Assembly (NCBI GenBank): GCA_937923265.1
Contig: CALAJY010000041.1
Coordinates: forward strand, 1-50,350
Reading direction: 5' to 3'
Origin: an uncultured Tissierellia bacterium
Lineage (GTDB): Bacteria > Bacillota > Clostridia > Tissierellales > Peptoniphilaceae
Length of the DNA: 50,350 bases
Positions 16,019 to 23,639 of the stretch are shown here, one piece after another. A program made the translations under genes and the position numbers. Within the stretch, counting starts at the first letter, position 1. Every line of letters begins with the position of its first letter. The notes under the pieces were generated by a model, which worked only from the letters and a program-made list of their open reading frames with translations, was not told where the DNA came from and did no database searches.

Positions 16019-17875
16019 ATGGACTTTACAAAAGCACAGCAAGTAGCAATCTCTCATAAAGAAGGTCCCTGTTTGGTATTAGCGGTACCGGGAGCCGGCA
16101 AAACCACCGTTTTGCTGGAGCGACTCCACCGGCTGATCGAGCAGGGGGTTCCCGCCTCTGCAATCGCCTCCATCACCTTCTCGAAGAAGCAAGCGGTGGA
16201 TATGGAAGATCGCTTCCGAAAGCAGTATGGAGACGACGAACAACTCCCAACCTTCTCCACCATTCATGCGTTTTGTTACCACATCCTTCGCCATGAATCC
16301 GCAAAAAAGGGAATCTCCCTGGAACTGCTGGAAGGTTCTGCCCGCTACAATAAATACCGCATCATTCAGGATCTCTTTCACTCTCAGGTCCACCGGCTGA
16401 TGACCGAGGACGAAAGGGAGGATTTTTTTCGAATCGACGGTTACCTGAAAAACTCGCTCAGCGATTACCCCAGCTACCGGAAAAAATTCCAGGAGAAATT
16501 TCCTCATTTTCAACAGCTACAGAAAGCCTATGACGAATTCAAAAGAGACCATCAATTGATTGATTTTGATGACATGCTCTTACACACCCTCCGCCTGCTC
16601 GATCAGGACGCCTCCCTGCTCAAGGGCCTACAACAGCGCTTTCAATATCTGCAGGTGGACGAGGCACAGGACACCTCCCTGATCCAGCTCAGAATCATAC
16701 AGAAAATCGCCCAACCGGAAAACAATCTGTTCATGGTCGCGGATGATGACCAGGCAATCTATGGATTTCGAGGAGCAAACCCCGCCTACCTGCTCCACTT
16801 TCAGGAATTCTACCCCCAAGCGAAAAAAATCGTTATGGAAGACAACTATCGGTCGACCGCTTTCATCGTCACCCAGGCCGGCCAATTTATCACCCATAAC
16901 AGCCACCGCTATGGAAAGCAGCCCGCAAGCACGGGAGAAAAGGGAGAAAAAATCAAAATTCTCAAGGCGGGAAGCCTGAAAGTACAAGAAAACCGGATCA
17001 TCAAAGACCTGCAAGAGGATCGAACGCAGGGAACGGTTGCGATCCTCTTTCGCAACAACCTTTCCGCCATTGCCCTAGGTCTTCGGCTCGCCAAAGAGGG
17101 ACAAAGCTTCCGGCACACCATCAACGTTCATCCCTTTTTCCGACAGCCCCTGATCCGAGACCTGGAAGATATCCTGGAATTTGCGCAAAGGCCCGAAGAC
17201 ATCTCCCTCTTCCGTCGCATTTACTATAAACTCAATGCTTATCTCAAGAAGAGCTTCCTAGAGGAGCTGACGTCCAACGGAGCCTATGGAAATCTCCTGG
17301 ACGAGTTGGCTCGACTTCCCGATACGCAGTCTTCCTTTTACCGGGAAAATATTCAGCGGCTCAAACTGCACTTTTCTCATCTCGCCTACCTTCCTCTGAA
17401 AGATGCTCTGGAGGAAATTGACGACTATTTAGGCTATGGGGAATATTTAAAAGAACAAGCACGAAGAGACCGCCATTCCATCAGTTCCGCCCAGAGAACC
17501 TTGGAGAGCCTGAAGTCCATGGCGGCAACCCGGCCGGACCTGGCGAGTCTGCCCCTCCTCCTGCGGGAAGCCGAAATGCTCTTTCAGCATTCCACGGCGG
17601 ATTCTTCCCTCATCCTCTCCACGATTCATGGGGCCAAGGGTCTGGAATTTGATACCGTTTATATGATCGACCTGATTCAGGGCGAATTTCCCACGGGCAT
17701 TGCCCTGGAAAGCGAGAAGGCAGGAAGCCCGGACTTTATGGAAGAAGAAAGGCGCCTCTTTTACGTGGGCATGACCCGGGCAAAGAAGCGCCTAAAGTTA
17801 ATCGCTCGAAATTCGGTGAATGGGGAGAAGGTTCCCATCTCGGAGTTTATCACCACCCTCATCCGGCGGCACTAA
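16019..17875 (+). CDS. UvrD/PcrA-like superfamily 1 DNA helicase
   Basis: ATP-driven 3'-5' DNA unwinding enzyme. 618 residues, shorter than UvrD/PcrA (about 720). Motifs in order: Walker A LAVPGAGKTTVL at about 22, Ia ITFSKKQAVDME, Walker B VDEAQDTS at about 220, motif III DDDQAIYGFRGANP, motif V STIHGAKGLEFDTVY, motif VI VGMTRAKKRL. Start: the ATG behind GAGGATACG; a longer frame from 15965 lacks a binding site. Single plus-strand gene between two minus-strand groups. Which repair pathway it serves cannot be told from context. Confidence 0.93.
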   Translation: MDFTKAQQVAISHKEGPCLVLAVPGAGKTTVLLERLHRLIEQGVPASAIASITFSKKQAVDMEDRFRKQYGDDEQLPTFSTIHAFCYHILRHESAKKGISLELLEGSARYNKYRIIQDLFHSQVHRLMTEDEREDFFRIDGYLKNSLSDYPSYRKKFQEKFPHFQQLQKAYDEFKRDHQLIDFDDMLLHTLRLLDQDASLLKGLQQRFQYLQVDEAQDTSLIQLRIIQKIAQPENNLFMVADDDQAIYGFRGANPAYLLHFQEFYPQAKKIVMEDNYRSTAFIVTQAGQFITHNSHRYGKQPASTGEKGEKIKILKAGSLKVQENRIIKDLQEDRTQGTVAILFRNNLSAIALGLRLAKEGQSFRHTINVHPFFRQPLIRDLEDILEFAQRPEDISLFRRIYYKLNAYLKKSFLEELTSNGAYGNLLDELARLPDTQSSFYRENIQRLKLHFSHLAYLPLKDALEEIDDYLGYGEYLKEQARRDRHSISSAQRTLESLKSMAATRPDLASLPLLLREAEMLFQHSTADSSLILSTIHGAKGLEFDTVYMIDLIQGEFPTGIALESEKAGSPDFMEEERRLFYVGMTRAKKRLKLIARNSVNGEKVPISEFITTLIRRH

Positions 17876-18429
17876 ACCGCTCCCTGAGGGCGCTTCCGAC
17901 GATCGCAATCTCTGCGATTACAGCTCACCAACTCATCAAAGGTCAATGGCTTGAATCCCGTGATGTCCACGCCGCAATTCAATGCCTTGGGGAGCTTACG
18001 TATTCTCTCTTGCGTTAAAGAGGGATGATTATGAATATGGCCAAACAGGTGCCAGCTCCCATAGTAAAACCCATCCCACTCCAGGAGGGGATAGTGAAAA
18101 AGCACCAGCCGATGGCCACCGTCTTTCACGACCGCATAATTATCAACATCCACAAAGTAGGCACGCAGACGCGGCTCTTCCTTAATCTTTTCGTCATGGT
18201 TTCCCACGATCAGGTGAAGTCGACCCTTGAGCTGCTTTAAGTAAAACTCCGGATCATCCGCGCGATAGACCAAATCCCCCACGATATAGACATCATCCCA
18301 CTCATGGACGACACGATTCCAGTTTCGAATCATGGTCGCATCCATTTCTTCCACCGACCGAAAGGGTCTGTGGCTAAAGGCAATCACCTTTTCGTCGCCG
18401 AAATGACAGTCGGCGATATAATAATTCAT
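17872..18429 (-). CDS. Calcineurin-like metallophosphoesterase
   Basis: 185 residues with the full two-metal signature in order: DCHFGD near residue 6, a GDLVYR block at about 50, GNHDEK at about 75, an FHYPLLEW block and a closing FGHIHNH. Family members act as small phosphodiesterases or phosphatases; the substrate is unknown. Begins with ATG after GGAGGAAAG, 17 bases after the pseudouridine synthase, so it is probably third in an xpt-led unit. Its TAG stop overlaps the TAA stop of the convergent helicase. Confidence 0.92.
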   Translation of the reverse strand: MNYYIADCHFGDEKVIAFSHRPFRSVEEMDATMIRNWNRVVHEWDDVYIVGDLVYRADDPEFYLKQLKGRLHLIVGNHDEKIKEEPRLRAYFVDVDNYAVVKDGGHRLVLFHYPLLEWDGFYYGSWHLFGHIHNHPSLTQERIRKLPKALNCGVDITGFKPLTFDELVSCNRRDCDRRKRPQGAV

Positions 18430-18446
18430 TCTTTCCTCCAAGCAAT

Positions 18447-19166
18447 CTAACGGCTCTCGCCGGTTGCTTCTAACAAAGCCTGTTGTTCTTCCTCGGTGAG
18501 GGGACGGTATTCTCCCTCTTTTAACTCCACATCCAACTGAAGAGGGCCCATGGAGAGCCTCCGCAAAGCCAGGACCTCTTTTCCGCAAAGGGCAAACATC
18601 CGTTTGACCTGGTGGTACTTCCCCTCCACAATCTCCACCTCTGCCAGGCAAGCCTTTCGACGGATGAGTCGGGCAGGTTTGGTGTGAATTTGCTCCGGAC
18701 TTAAGTCAAAGCCTTCCTGAAAATGCCTCTGGTCTTCGGAATCGATGTCCTTGTCGAGAAGAGCGAGATAGTGCTTCTTGACCTTTCGCCCGGGAGAGAG
18801 CAACTTGTGAGCAAGTCTTCCATCGTTGGTGAGTAACAGAAGTCCCGTGGTATCCCGATCTAAACGGCCGACGGGAAAAAGACCCTCTCTGCGGTCTTCT
18901 TCCTTCAACAGATCCAGGACCGTTTCCCTTCGGTCACGGCTGGCAGAAATGACTCCCTTGGGCTTATTGAGAAGATAGTAAACATAGGGAGCATAGGTGC
19001 TCGGCTGTCCATCCACTTCCACGCGGTCCTCTTCCCCAATCTTGGTCTTTCCCTCATGGACAAATTGTCCATTCACGAGGACCCTGCCTTGTCTCACCAG
19101 ATCCTTCACTTCTTTTCGGCTGCCAAACCCCGAATTGGCCAACCACTTATCCACCCTAATTTTCAT
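18447..19166 (-). CDS. rsuA: 16S rRNA pseudouridine synthase, RsuA family
   Basis: Isomerises uridine in rRNA. 239 residues: N-terminal S4 RNA-binding domain (IRVDKWLANSGFGSRKEVK), then the RsuA/RluB/E/F catalytic domain with the Asp-bearing VGRLDRDTTGLLLLTNDG at about 100. The position 516 specificity is inferred from family. The start ATG overlaps the last codons of xpt by 11 bases and has no strong binding site, so translation is probably coupled to xpt. Confidence 0.9.
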   Translation of the reverse strand: MKIRVDKWLANSGFGSRKEVKDLVRQGRVLVNGQFVHEGKTKIGEEDRVEVDGQPSTYAPYVYYLLNKPKGVISASRDRRETVLDLLKEEDRREGLFPVGRLDRDTTGLLLLTNDGRLAHKLLSPGRKVKKHYLALLDKDIDSEDQRHFQEGFDLSPEQIHTKPARLIRRKACLAEVEIVEGKYHQVKRMFALCGKEVLALRRLSMGPLQLDVELKEGEYRPLTEEEQQALLEATGESR

Positions 19167-19746
19167 CGGCAGATCGGAAGAAGATTTCCCCACTCTCCTC
19201 GTCCATTTTCTCCACAATTGCCAGGGAATGCACGGGATAACCGGCCCGACGGAGTTCATCGCCACCTCCCTGGTATCCCTTCTCGATTGCCACCGCGATT
19301 CCCACGCAGTGGGCTCCCGCTTGGTCCAAAATCGATAAGAGGCCCTTCATTGCAAAACCATTCGCCAAAAAGTCGTCCACGAGCAGGACCCGATCATCCT
19401 TGTTTAAAAACCGCTTTTCAATCAGAGAGGTGCGCACCTTCTGTTGCGTGTAGCTTCGAACCTGCGCCGTGTACACATCCTTTCCCAGGTTGAGACTCTT
19501 TGCTTTCTTTGCAAAGACCAGTGGGACCTTCAGCATCCGAGCAACCGGATAGGCGATGGCAATTCCTGAACTCTCAATGGTTACCACTTTTGTGATCTTT
19601 TCTTTGGCAAAAGCTTTTGTCCATTCCTGGGCCATTTTTTCGAGAATCTCACAGTCAATCTGCTGATTAATAAAACTATCCACGCGAAGTACATCGCCAG
19701 GCAAAACTATTCCCTCCCGACGAATCCGGTCTTCCAATTCTTTCAT
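19156..19746 (-). CDS. xpt: Xanthine phosphoribosyltransferase
   Basis: Purine salvage: xanthine plus PRPP gives XMP. 196 residues with the PRPP-binding loop VLLVDDFLANGFAMKG at about 120 and the Xpt-type start MKELEDRIRREG. Length and sequence fit the Bacillus Xpt group. Leads xpt-rsuA-phosphoesterase. The leader is only about 40 bases, so the purine riboswitch that often precedes xpt in this phylum is absent. Confidence 0.94.
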   Translation of the reverse strand: MKELEDRIRREGIVLPGDVLRVDSFINQQIDCEILEKMAQEWTKAFAKEKITKVVTIESSGIAIAYPVARMLKVPLVFAKKAKSLNLGKDVYTAQVRSYTQQKVRTSLIEKRFLNKDDRVLLVDDFLANGFAMKGLLSILDQAGAHCVGIAVAIEKGYQGGGDELRRAGYPVHSLAIVEKMDEESGEIFFRSADEN

Positions 19747-19789
19747 TTTTCCTCCTGCTCATCCTTCCAATGAAATCTATTCTTCCACA

Positions 19790-19819
19790 AGTATACAAAA
19801 AAAAGAAAGGTTCTAGCAA
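19790..19819 (-). promoter_or_regulatory. xpt promoter, -35 inside the upstream terminator loop
   Basis: TTGCTA (19819-19814), 18-base spacer, TATACT (19795-19790). The -35 hexamer is the loop of the terminator hairpin of the regulator gene at 19850, and the T-run of that terminator is the spacer. Confidence 0.6.
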
Positions 19820-19830
19820 AGAACCTTTCT
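19797..19830 (-). terminator. Terminator of the OmpR-family regulator gene
   Basis: Ten-base stem AGAAAGGTTC / GAACCTTTCT (19830-19821 with 19813-19804), loop TTTGCTA, then a T-run on the minus strand. Begins 20 bases after the stop codon. Confidence 0.88.
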
Positions 19831-19849
19831 AAAAAACAAAATGAATCTC

Positions 19850-20584
19850 CTAGTTTTCTTCTTTTTTCTTGGGCTTTTCGTTCTTAGCCTCGGTAACAAT
19901 AAAGCCGGGATTATATCGATATCCCTTTCCCCAAGTCGTTTCGATCATCTCGCCCAGGCCTTCCTCCTCCAGTTTATTGCGGAGCCGGCGGATATACACA
20001 TCCACCGTTCGCAGACTGGATTTCTTCCCCTCGGACCAGAGAACGGTGGCCAGCTCTTCCCGAGAAAGGACGGCTCCCTGCCGATGCACCAGCATAAATA
20101 CCAGTTCAAATTCCTTCACCGTTAAGGGAATGCTTCGATTCTCTACCTTCATCAAGTGACGAAAGAGGTCAAAGATGACCCGTCCCTCTCGGCTTTCAAA
20201 GGCCGTGGTGGGGCGATTTCCCGTGAAATTCAGGTGTCTTGCGATGACTCGAATTCTGGCCTTGAGCTCCATGAGATCAATCGGATAGCGCATGTAGTCC
20301 AAGCAACCATATTCCAAACACAAGACCACCTCCTTGGGGGTGGGATCTTTTCCCAGCACAATAGTCGGAACATTTTTTATCTTTGTTCCCTGTCGCAACA
20401 GGTCAATCACCTGACCGTCCGGATACGCCGTTCCCAATAGACAAAAGTCCAGGTCATGCATGGCAAGCAAGCGGAGCGCTTGGTCTCCCGAGGACACCGT
20501 AAGAATCGTGTCTCCGTCCTTTTGGAAACTGTAGCGGATATTCTCCACCAACTCCTTATCCGAATGTAGTAACAGGATTTCCAT
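19850..20584 (-). CDS. OmpR-family regulator with a degenerate receiver domain
   Basis: 244 residues. N-terminal receiver-like domain (1-115) and C-terminal winged-helix DNA-binding domain (about 140-235, VKEFELVFMLVHRQGAVLSREEL, TVDVYIRRLRNKLE). The phospho-acceptor position reads G51 in DFCLLG where active receivers have Asp, the acidic pair at the start is HSD, and the Lys of the usual TKP motif is replaced (MRYPID). It should therefore not be phosphorylated in the ordinary way. No histidine kinase is nearby. Start ATG behind a perfect GGAGGTGATC. Ends in its own terminator. Target genes unknown; the C-terminal Lys/Glu tail is non-conserved. Confidence 0.88.
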   Translation of the reverse strand: MEILLLHSDKELVENIRYSFQKDGDTILTVSSGDQALRLLAMHDLDFCLLGTAYPDGQVIDLLRQGTKIKNVPTIVLGKDPTPKEVVLCLEYGCLDYMRYPIDLMELKARIRVIARHLNFTGNRPTTAFESREGRVIFDLFRHLMKVENRSIPLTVKEFELVFMLVHRQGAVLSREELATVLWSEGKKSSLRTVDVYIRRLRNKLEEEGLGEMIETTWGKGYRYNPGFIVTEAKNEKPKKKEEN

Positions 20585-20840
20585 TCGATCACCTCCCCTC
20601 TCCAGCGGTAAGAAAAGTGGTATGCTCTGCCAATATGCTTGCAGCTCTAAATAAAGAATAATTAAACAATTTATCCACAAGACAAAAAATATGTAAAGAT
20701 TTTCCTCAGATAAGCATATACCCCTTTCTGTAAAAATGCACGCACCTTCAAAGGCTTTTCACGAATTTTTCTTCCCGGTCATCTGATTGAGCCTATTACT
20801 TGGATTATTCCGCATCGTATAATAGAGTATAAATAAAGAT

Positions 20841-21293
20841 TTATTTTCCTACTATTTCATCATATTTTCTTCCCATCACCAAGATGATTTTTCGTAGGCG
20901 ACGATAATACGTGCTTCGTGAGATAAAGAGCAAATCGGTAATTTCATACACTGTCATTCGATCTTTAAAGCGGTAGCGCAATAGATCGACCGACGCTTCA
21001 TCCAACTCCAGAAACATCAGTTTCACGAGGTTGATTTCCGCCTTCATCTGCTCAATTTTATGAATGATTTTTTCTTGCTCCAGGAACAATTTCTCCTGCA
21101 TGGAAGTGGTGCCCGAACTGTGGGAAGCCCCCTCCGCTTTCATCGCCTGGAGACCGCCGCTGGATTCTCTGGCATGATAATCCATGGTCCATTCCTTGAT
21201 TGTGTCATCCTCAATCAGTCGCTTTAATTTGTCACAATTCGTCGAGTAATTTTTTAACAGCTGAATTACCTTCTGCTCCGTTTTCAGGTTCAT
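20841..21293 (-). CDS. HTH protein resembling phage late-gene activators (ArpU/RinA-like)
   Basis: 150 residues. The middle (about 80-105) is a coiled-coil-like stretch and the C-terminus a sigma-region-4-like helix-turn-helix: RYRFKDRMTVYEITDLLFIS then RSTYYRRLRK. This resembles ArpU/RinA/DUF1492-type activators of Gram-positive phages. No other phage genes are near. Start: ATG behind GGAAGGTTACT; the frame runs upstream to a TTG at 21326 without a binding site. It has an extended -10 promoter about 75 bases upstream. Function is not established. Confidence 0.7.
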   Translation of the reverse strand: MNLKTEQKVIQLLKNYSTNCDKLKRLIEDDTIKEWTMDYHARESSGGLQAMKAEGASHSSGTTSMQEKLFLEQEKIIHKIEQMKAEINLVKLMFLELDEASVDLLRYRFKDRMTVYEITDLLFISRSTYYRRLRKIILVMGRKYDEIVGK

Positions 21294-21365
21294 AGTAACC
21301 TTCCAAGTCCTTTCCAAAACGTTCAAGAATCAATCTTACATGATGTTCCCCCTCCAAGCGTTTGG

Positions 21366-21371
21366 ATTATA
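21366..21371 (-). promoter_or_regulatory. Extended -10 promoter of the HTH gene
   Basis: TGTTATAAT on the minus strand (TATAAT at 21371-21366); no good -35 at 16-18 bases. Gives a leader of about 65 bases. Confidence 0.45.
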
Positions 21372-21510
21372 ACATGGTATTTTTTAGATTATGTGCCAAA
21401 ATGTATCATTTCATCTTCAAAAGCCTTCTTTATGCCATTTTTTCCGTTTTTCCCAAAAAACTTATCTCAAAAAAGTCATGACTCTCTCAGATCTGTAAAA
21501 ATAATTTCAA

Positions 21511-21543
21511 TAAAAAAATCCCATGGAGTCTCCTCCATGGGAT
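21511..21543 (-). terminator. Terminator of groESL
   Basis: Minus-strand 11-base stem ATCCCATGGAG / CTCCATGGGAT with loop GAGA, then seven T residues. Starts 17 bases after the groEL stop. Confidence 0.9.
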
Positions 21544-21560
21544 TCTGCCTAGCCTACGAA

Positions 21561-23189
21561 TTAATAAGCTCCGTATCCGGGGGCACCGCCTTGCGGCATC
21601 TTATCCTCTTTTGCTTCCGGGATATCGCTGACGGCCGCTTCCGTTGTCAACAGCATTGCGGCAATGGATACCGCGTTCTGTAATGCAGACCGGGTCACCT
21701 TCGTAGGATCAACGATTCCTGCTTCGAACATATCCGTATAGTCTTCCTTGTAGGCATCGAAGCCTTCCCCTTGGGGAAGTTCCTTGACCTTATTGAGAAC
21801 CACAGAGGGCTCTAAGCCGGCATTGGTGACAATCTGGCGAAGGGGTTCTTCGAGTGCACGGACAATGATCTTCGCTCCGATTTTCTCATCGCCTTCCAGG
21901 CCTTCGGCAAATTTTGCAACTTCTTCAATCGCATCCACAAAGGCCACGCCGCCACCGGCAACAATTCCTTCATCAACGGCGGCACGGGTTGCGGAAAGAG
22001 CATCTTCAATGCGAAGCTTCTTCTCTTTTAATTCGGTCTCGGTTGCTGCACCGACGCGGATGACGCCAACGCCGCCGGCGAGCTTTGCCAAGCGTTCCTT
22101 CAGCTTCTCCGTGTCATACTCGGATTCCGTCTGTCCAATCTGAGATTTGATGTGTTCCACACGGTCTTCCAGAGCCTTCTTGTCCCCCTGGCCGTCCACG
22201 ATGACCGTGTTGTCCTTGTCCACTTTCACCTTGGAAGCGCTACCCAATTGCTCGACCGTGGTATCCTTGAGTTCCAGACCAAGGTCTTCGGTGATTACCG
22301 TTGCACCGGTGAGAATGGCGATATCCTGGAGCATCTCCTTGCGACGGTCGCCATATCCCGGAGCCTTGATGGCAACACAGTTAAAGGTGCCGCGAATCTT
22401 GTTGAGCACCAGCGTTGCAAGGGCTTCGCCTTCCACATCATCCGCAATCACCAAGAGAGCCTTCCCACCCTGGACAATCTTCTCCAGAAGGGGAAGTAGC
22501 TCCTGAATGTTGGAAATCTTCTTATCGGTAACCAAGATGTAGGGATCTTCCAGCTCGGCAACCATCTTGTCCATGTCGGTTGCCATGTAGGGAGACAGGT
22601 AGCCGCGATCGAATTGCATTCCTTCCACGACTTCCAGCTGGTTCTGCATGGTGTTGGAATCCTCAATCGTGATCACGCCATCTTTCCCCACTTTTTCCAT
22701 CGCTTCCGCAATCATTTCTCCGATTGCCTCATCTCCCGATGAGATGGCTCCGACGTTGGTGATGGCATCCATGGTATCCACTTCCTTCGAATGTGCCTTT
22801 ACCACTTCAACCGCCTTTGCGGAAGCCTTGCTCATGCCCTTGCGAAGAACGATCGGATTTGCTCCTGCCGCCACGTTGCGGAGTCCTTCCCGCACCAAAG
22901 CTTGTGCCAAAAGCGTTGCCGTCGTCGTACCGTCACCGGCAACATCATTGGTCTTGGTCGCAACTTCTTTGACCAATTGTGCACCCATGTTTTCAAAATG
23001 GTCCTCAAGCTCAATCTCTTTCGCAATGGTAACACCATCGTTGGTAATCGTGGGAGAACCAAAGCTCTTCTCCAGGACAACATTGCGTCCCTTCGGTCCC
23101 ATGGTGACCTTGACCGTGTTTGCGAGCTTATCCACTCCCATCTGCATCTTTTGACGGGCATCTACGCCATATTTAATATCCTTAGCCAT
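21561..23189 (-). CDS. groEL: Chaperonin GroEL (60 kDa)
   Basis: ATP-driven folding chamber. 542 residues, normal length, with VTMGPKGRNVVLEKSFG at about 30, the ATP loop VAGDGTTTATLLAQA at about 85, and apical and hinge sequences (GRGYLSPYM-like, here DRGYLSPYM). The C-terminal tail reads GGAPGYGAY rather than the common Gly-Met repeat. Follows groES by 42 bases and ends in a strong terminator. Confidence 0.98.
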   Translation of the reverse strand: MAKDIKYGVDARQKMQMGVDKLANTVKVTMGPKGRNVVLEKSFGSPTITNDGVTIAKEIELEDHFENMGAQLVKEVATKTNDVAGDGTTTATLLAQALVREGLRNVAAGANPIVLRKGMSKASAKAVEVVKAHSKEVDTMDAITNVGAISSGDEAIGEMIAEAMEKVGKDGVITIEDSNTMQNQLEVVEGMQFDRGYLSPYMATDMDKMVAELEDPYILVTDKKISNIQELLPLLEKIVQGGKALLVIADDVEGEALATLVLNKIRGTFNCVAIKAPGYGDRRKEMLQDIAILTGATVITEDLGLELKDTTVEQLGSASKVKVDKDNTVIVDGQGDKKALEDRVEHIKSQIGQTESEYDTEKLKERLAKLAGGVGVIRVGAATETELKEKKLRIEDALSATRAAVDEGIVAGGGVAFVDAIEEVAKFAEGLEGDEKIGAKIIVRALEEPLRQIVTNAGLEPSVVLNKVKELPQGEGFDAYKEDYTDMFEAGIVDPTKVTRSALQNAVSIAAMLLTTEAAVSDIPEAKEDKMPQGGAPGYGAY

Positions 23190-23231
23190 TCAAAATCTTC
23201 CTTTCTACAATCGAAAAAGTGATCAAATCTT

Positions 23232-23516
23232 CTATTCACTGACAACTGCCAGAACGTCTTCTAACTTGATGACAATGAACTCTTCTCCATCAAGCTTTAC
23301 ATCCGTTCCCGCATATTTGGAATAAATCACACGGTCTCCCGTTTTCACAGAACCCTTTAAATCCTCATTTTTCTCAATTTGGTCGCTGATGGAAACCACC
23401 TCTGCATACTGAGGTTGCTCCTGGGCACTGGAAGGCAACACAATTCCCGAGGCCGTTGTTTCCTCTTTTTCCAACTTTTTAATCACAATGCGTTCCCCTA
23501 ACGGATTTAATTTCAT
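23232..23516 (-). CDS. groES: Co-chaperonin GroES (10 kDa)
   Basis: Lid of the GroEL chamber. 94 residues with KLNPLGERIVIKK at the start, the mobile loop EETTASGIVLPSSAQEQP and the GDRVIYSKYAGTDVK strand. Start: ATG behind AAGGAGGAAT; a longer frame lacks a site. First gene of groESL, with a CIRCE-type operator 50 bases upstream. Confidence 0.98.
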   Translation of the reverse strand: MKLNPLGERIVIKKLEKEETTASGIVLPSSAQEQPQYAEVVSISDQIEKNEDLKGSVKTGDRVIYSKYAGTDVKLDGEEFIVIKLEDVLAVVSE

Positions 23517-23566
23517 AGATTCCTCCTTCATTTCATCCAAAGTCAATCTTTATTGTTATCTTGGCT

Positions 23567-23593
23567 TTATCACTCATCTAACTAGAGTGATAA
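23567..23593. promoter_or_regulatory. CIRCE-type HrcA operator, symmetric variant
   Basis: Perfect inverted repeat TTATCACTC, nine-base spacer, GAGTGATAA. The CIRCE consensus is TTAGCACTC-N9-GAGTGCTAA; the same position differs in both arms, so symmetry is kept. It lies between the -10 box and the groES start, where HrcA binding would block transcription or initiation. Confidence 0.92.
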
Positions 23594-23604
23594 CAACTGT
23601 CTTT

Positions 23605-23633
23605 ATTCTACAATAGTTCCTGCCCATATGCAA
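23605..23633 (-). promoter_or_regulatory. groESL promoter
   Basis: TTGCAT (23633-23628), 17-base spacer, TAGAAT (23610-23605), just upstream of the CIRCE-type operator. Sigma-A-like. Confidence 0.75.
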
Positions 23634-23639
23634 GTTTTT

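Noticed and set aside
20585..20840. Small RNA in the 256-base gap between the regulator and the HTH gene
   Set aside because: AT-rich with only short weak stems; a possible regulator promoter (TTTACA, 18, TAAATT) but no supported RNA gene.
21784..22506. Ser/Ala-rich plus-strand frames opposite groEL
   Set aside because: Typical mirror frames of a highly expressed gene with biased codons.
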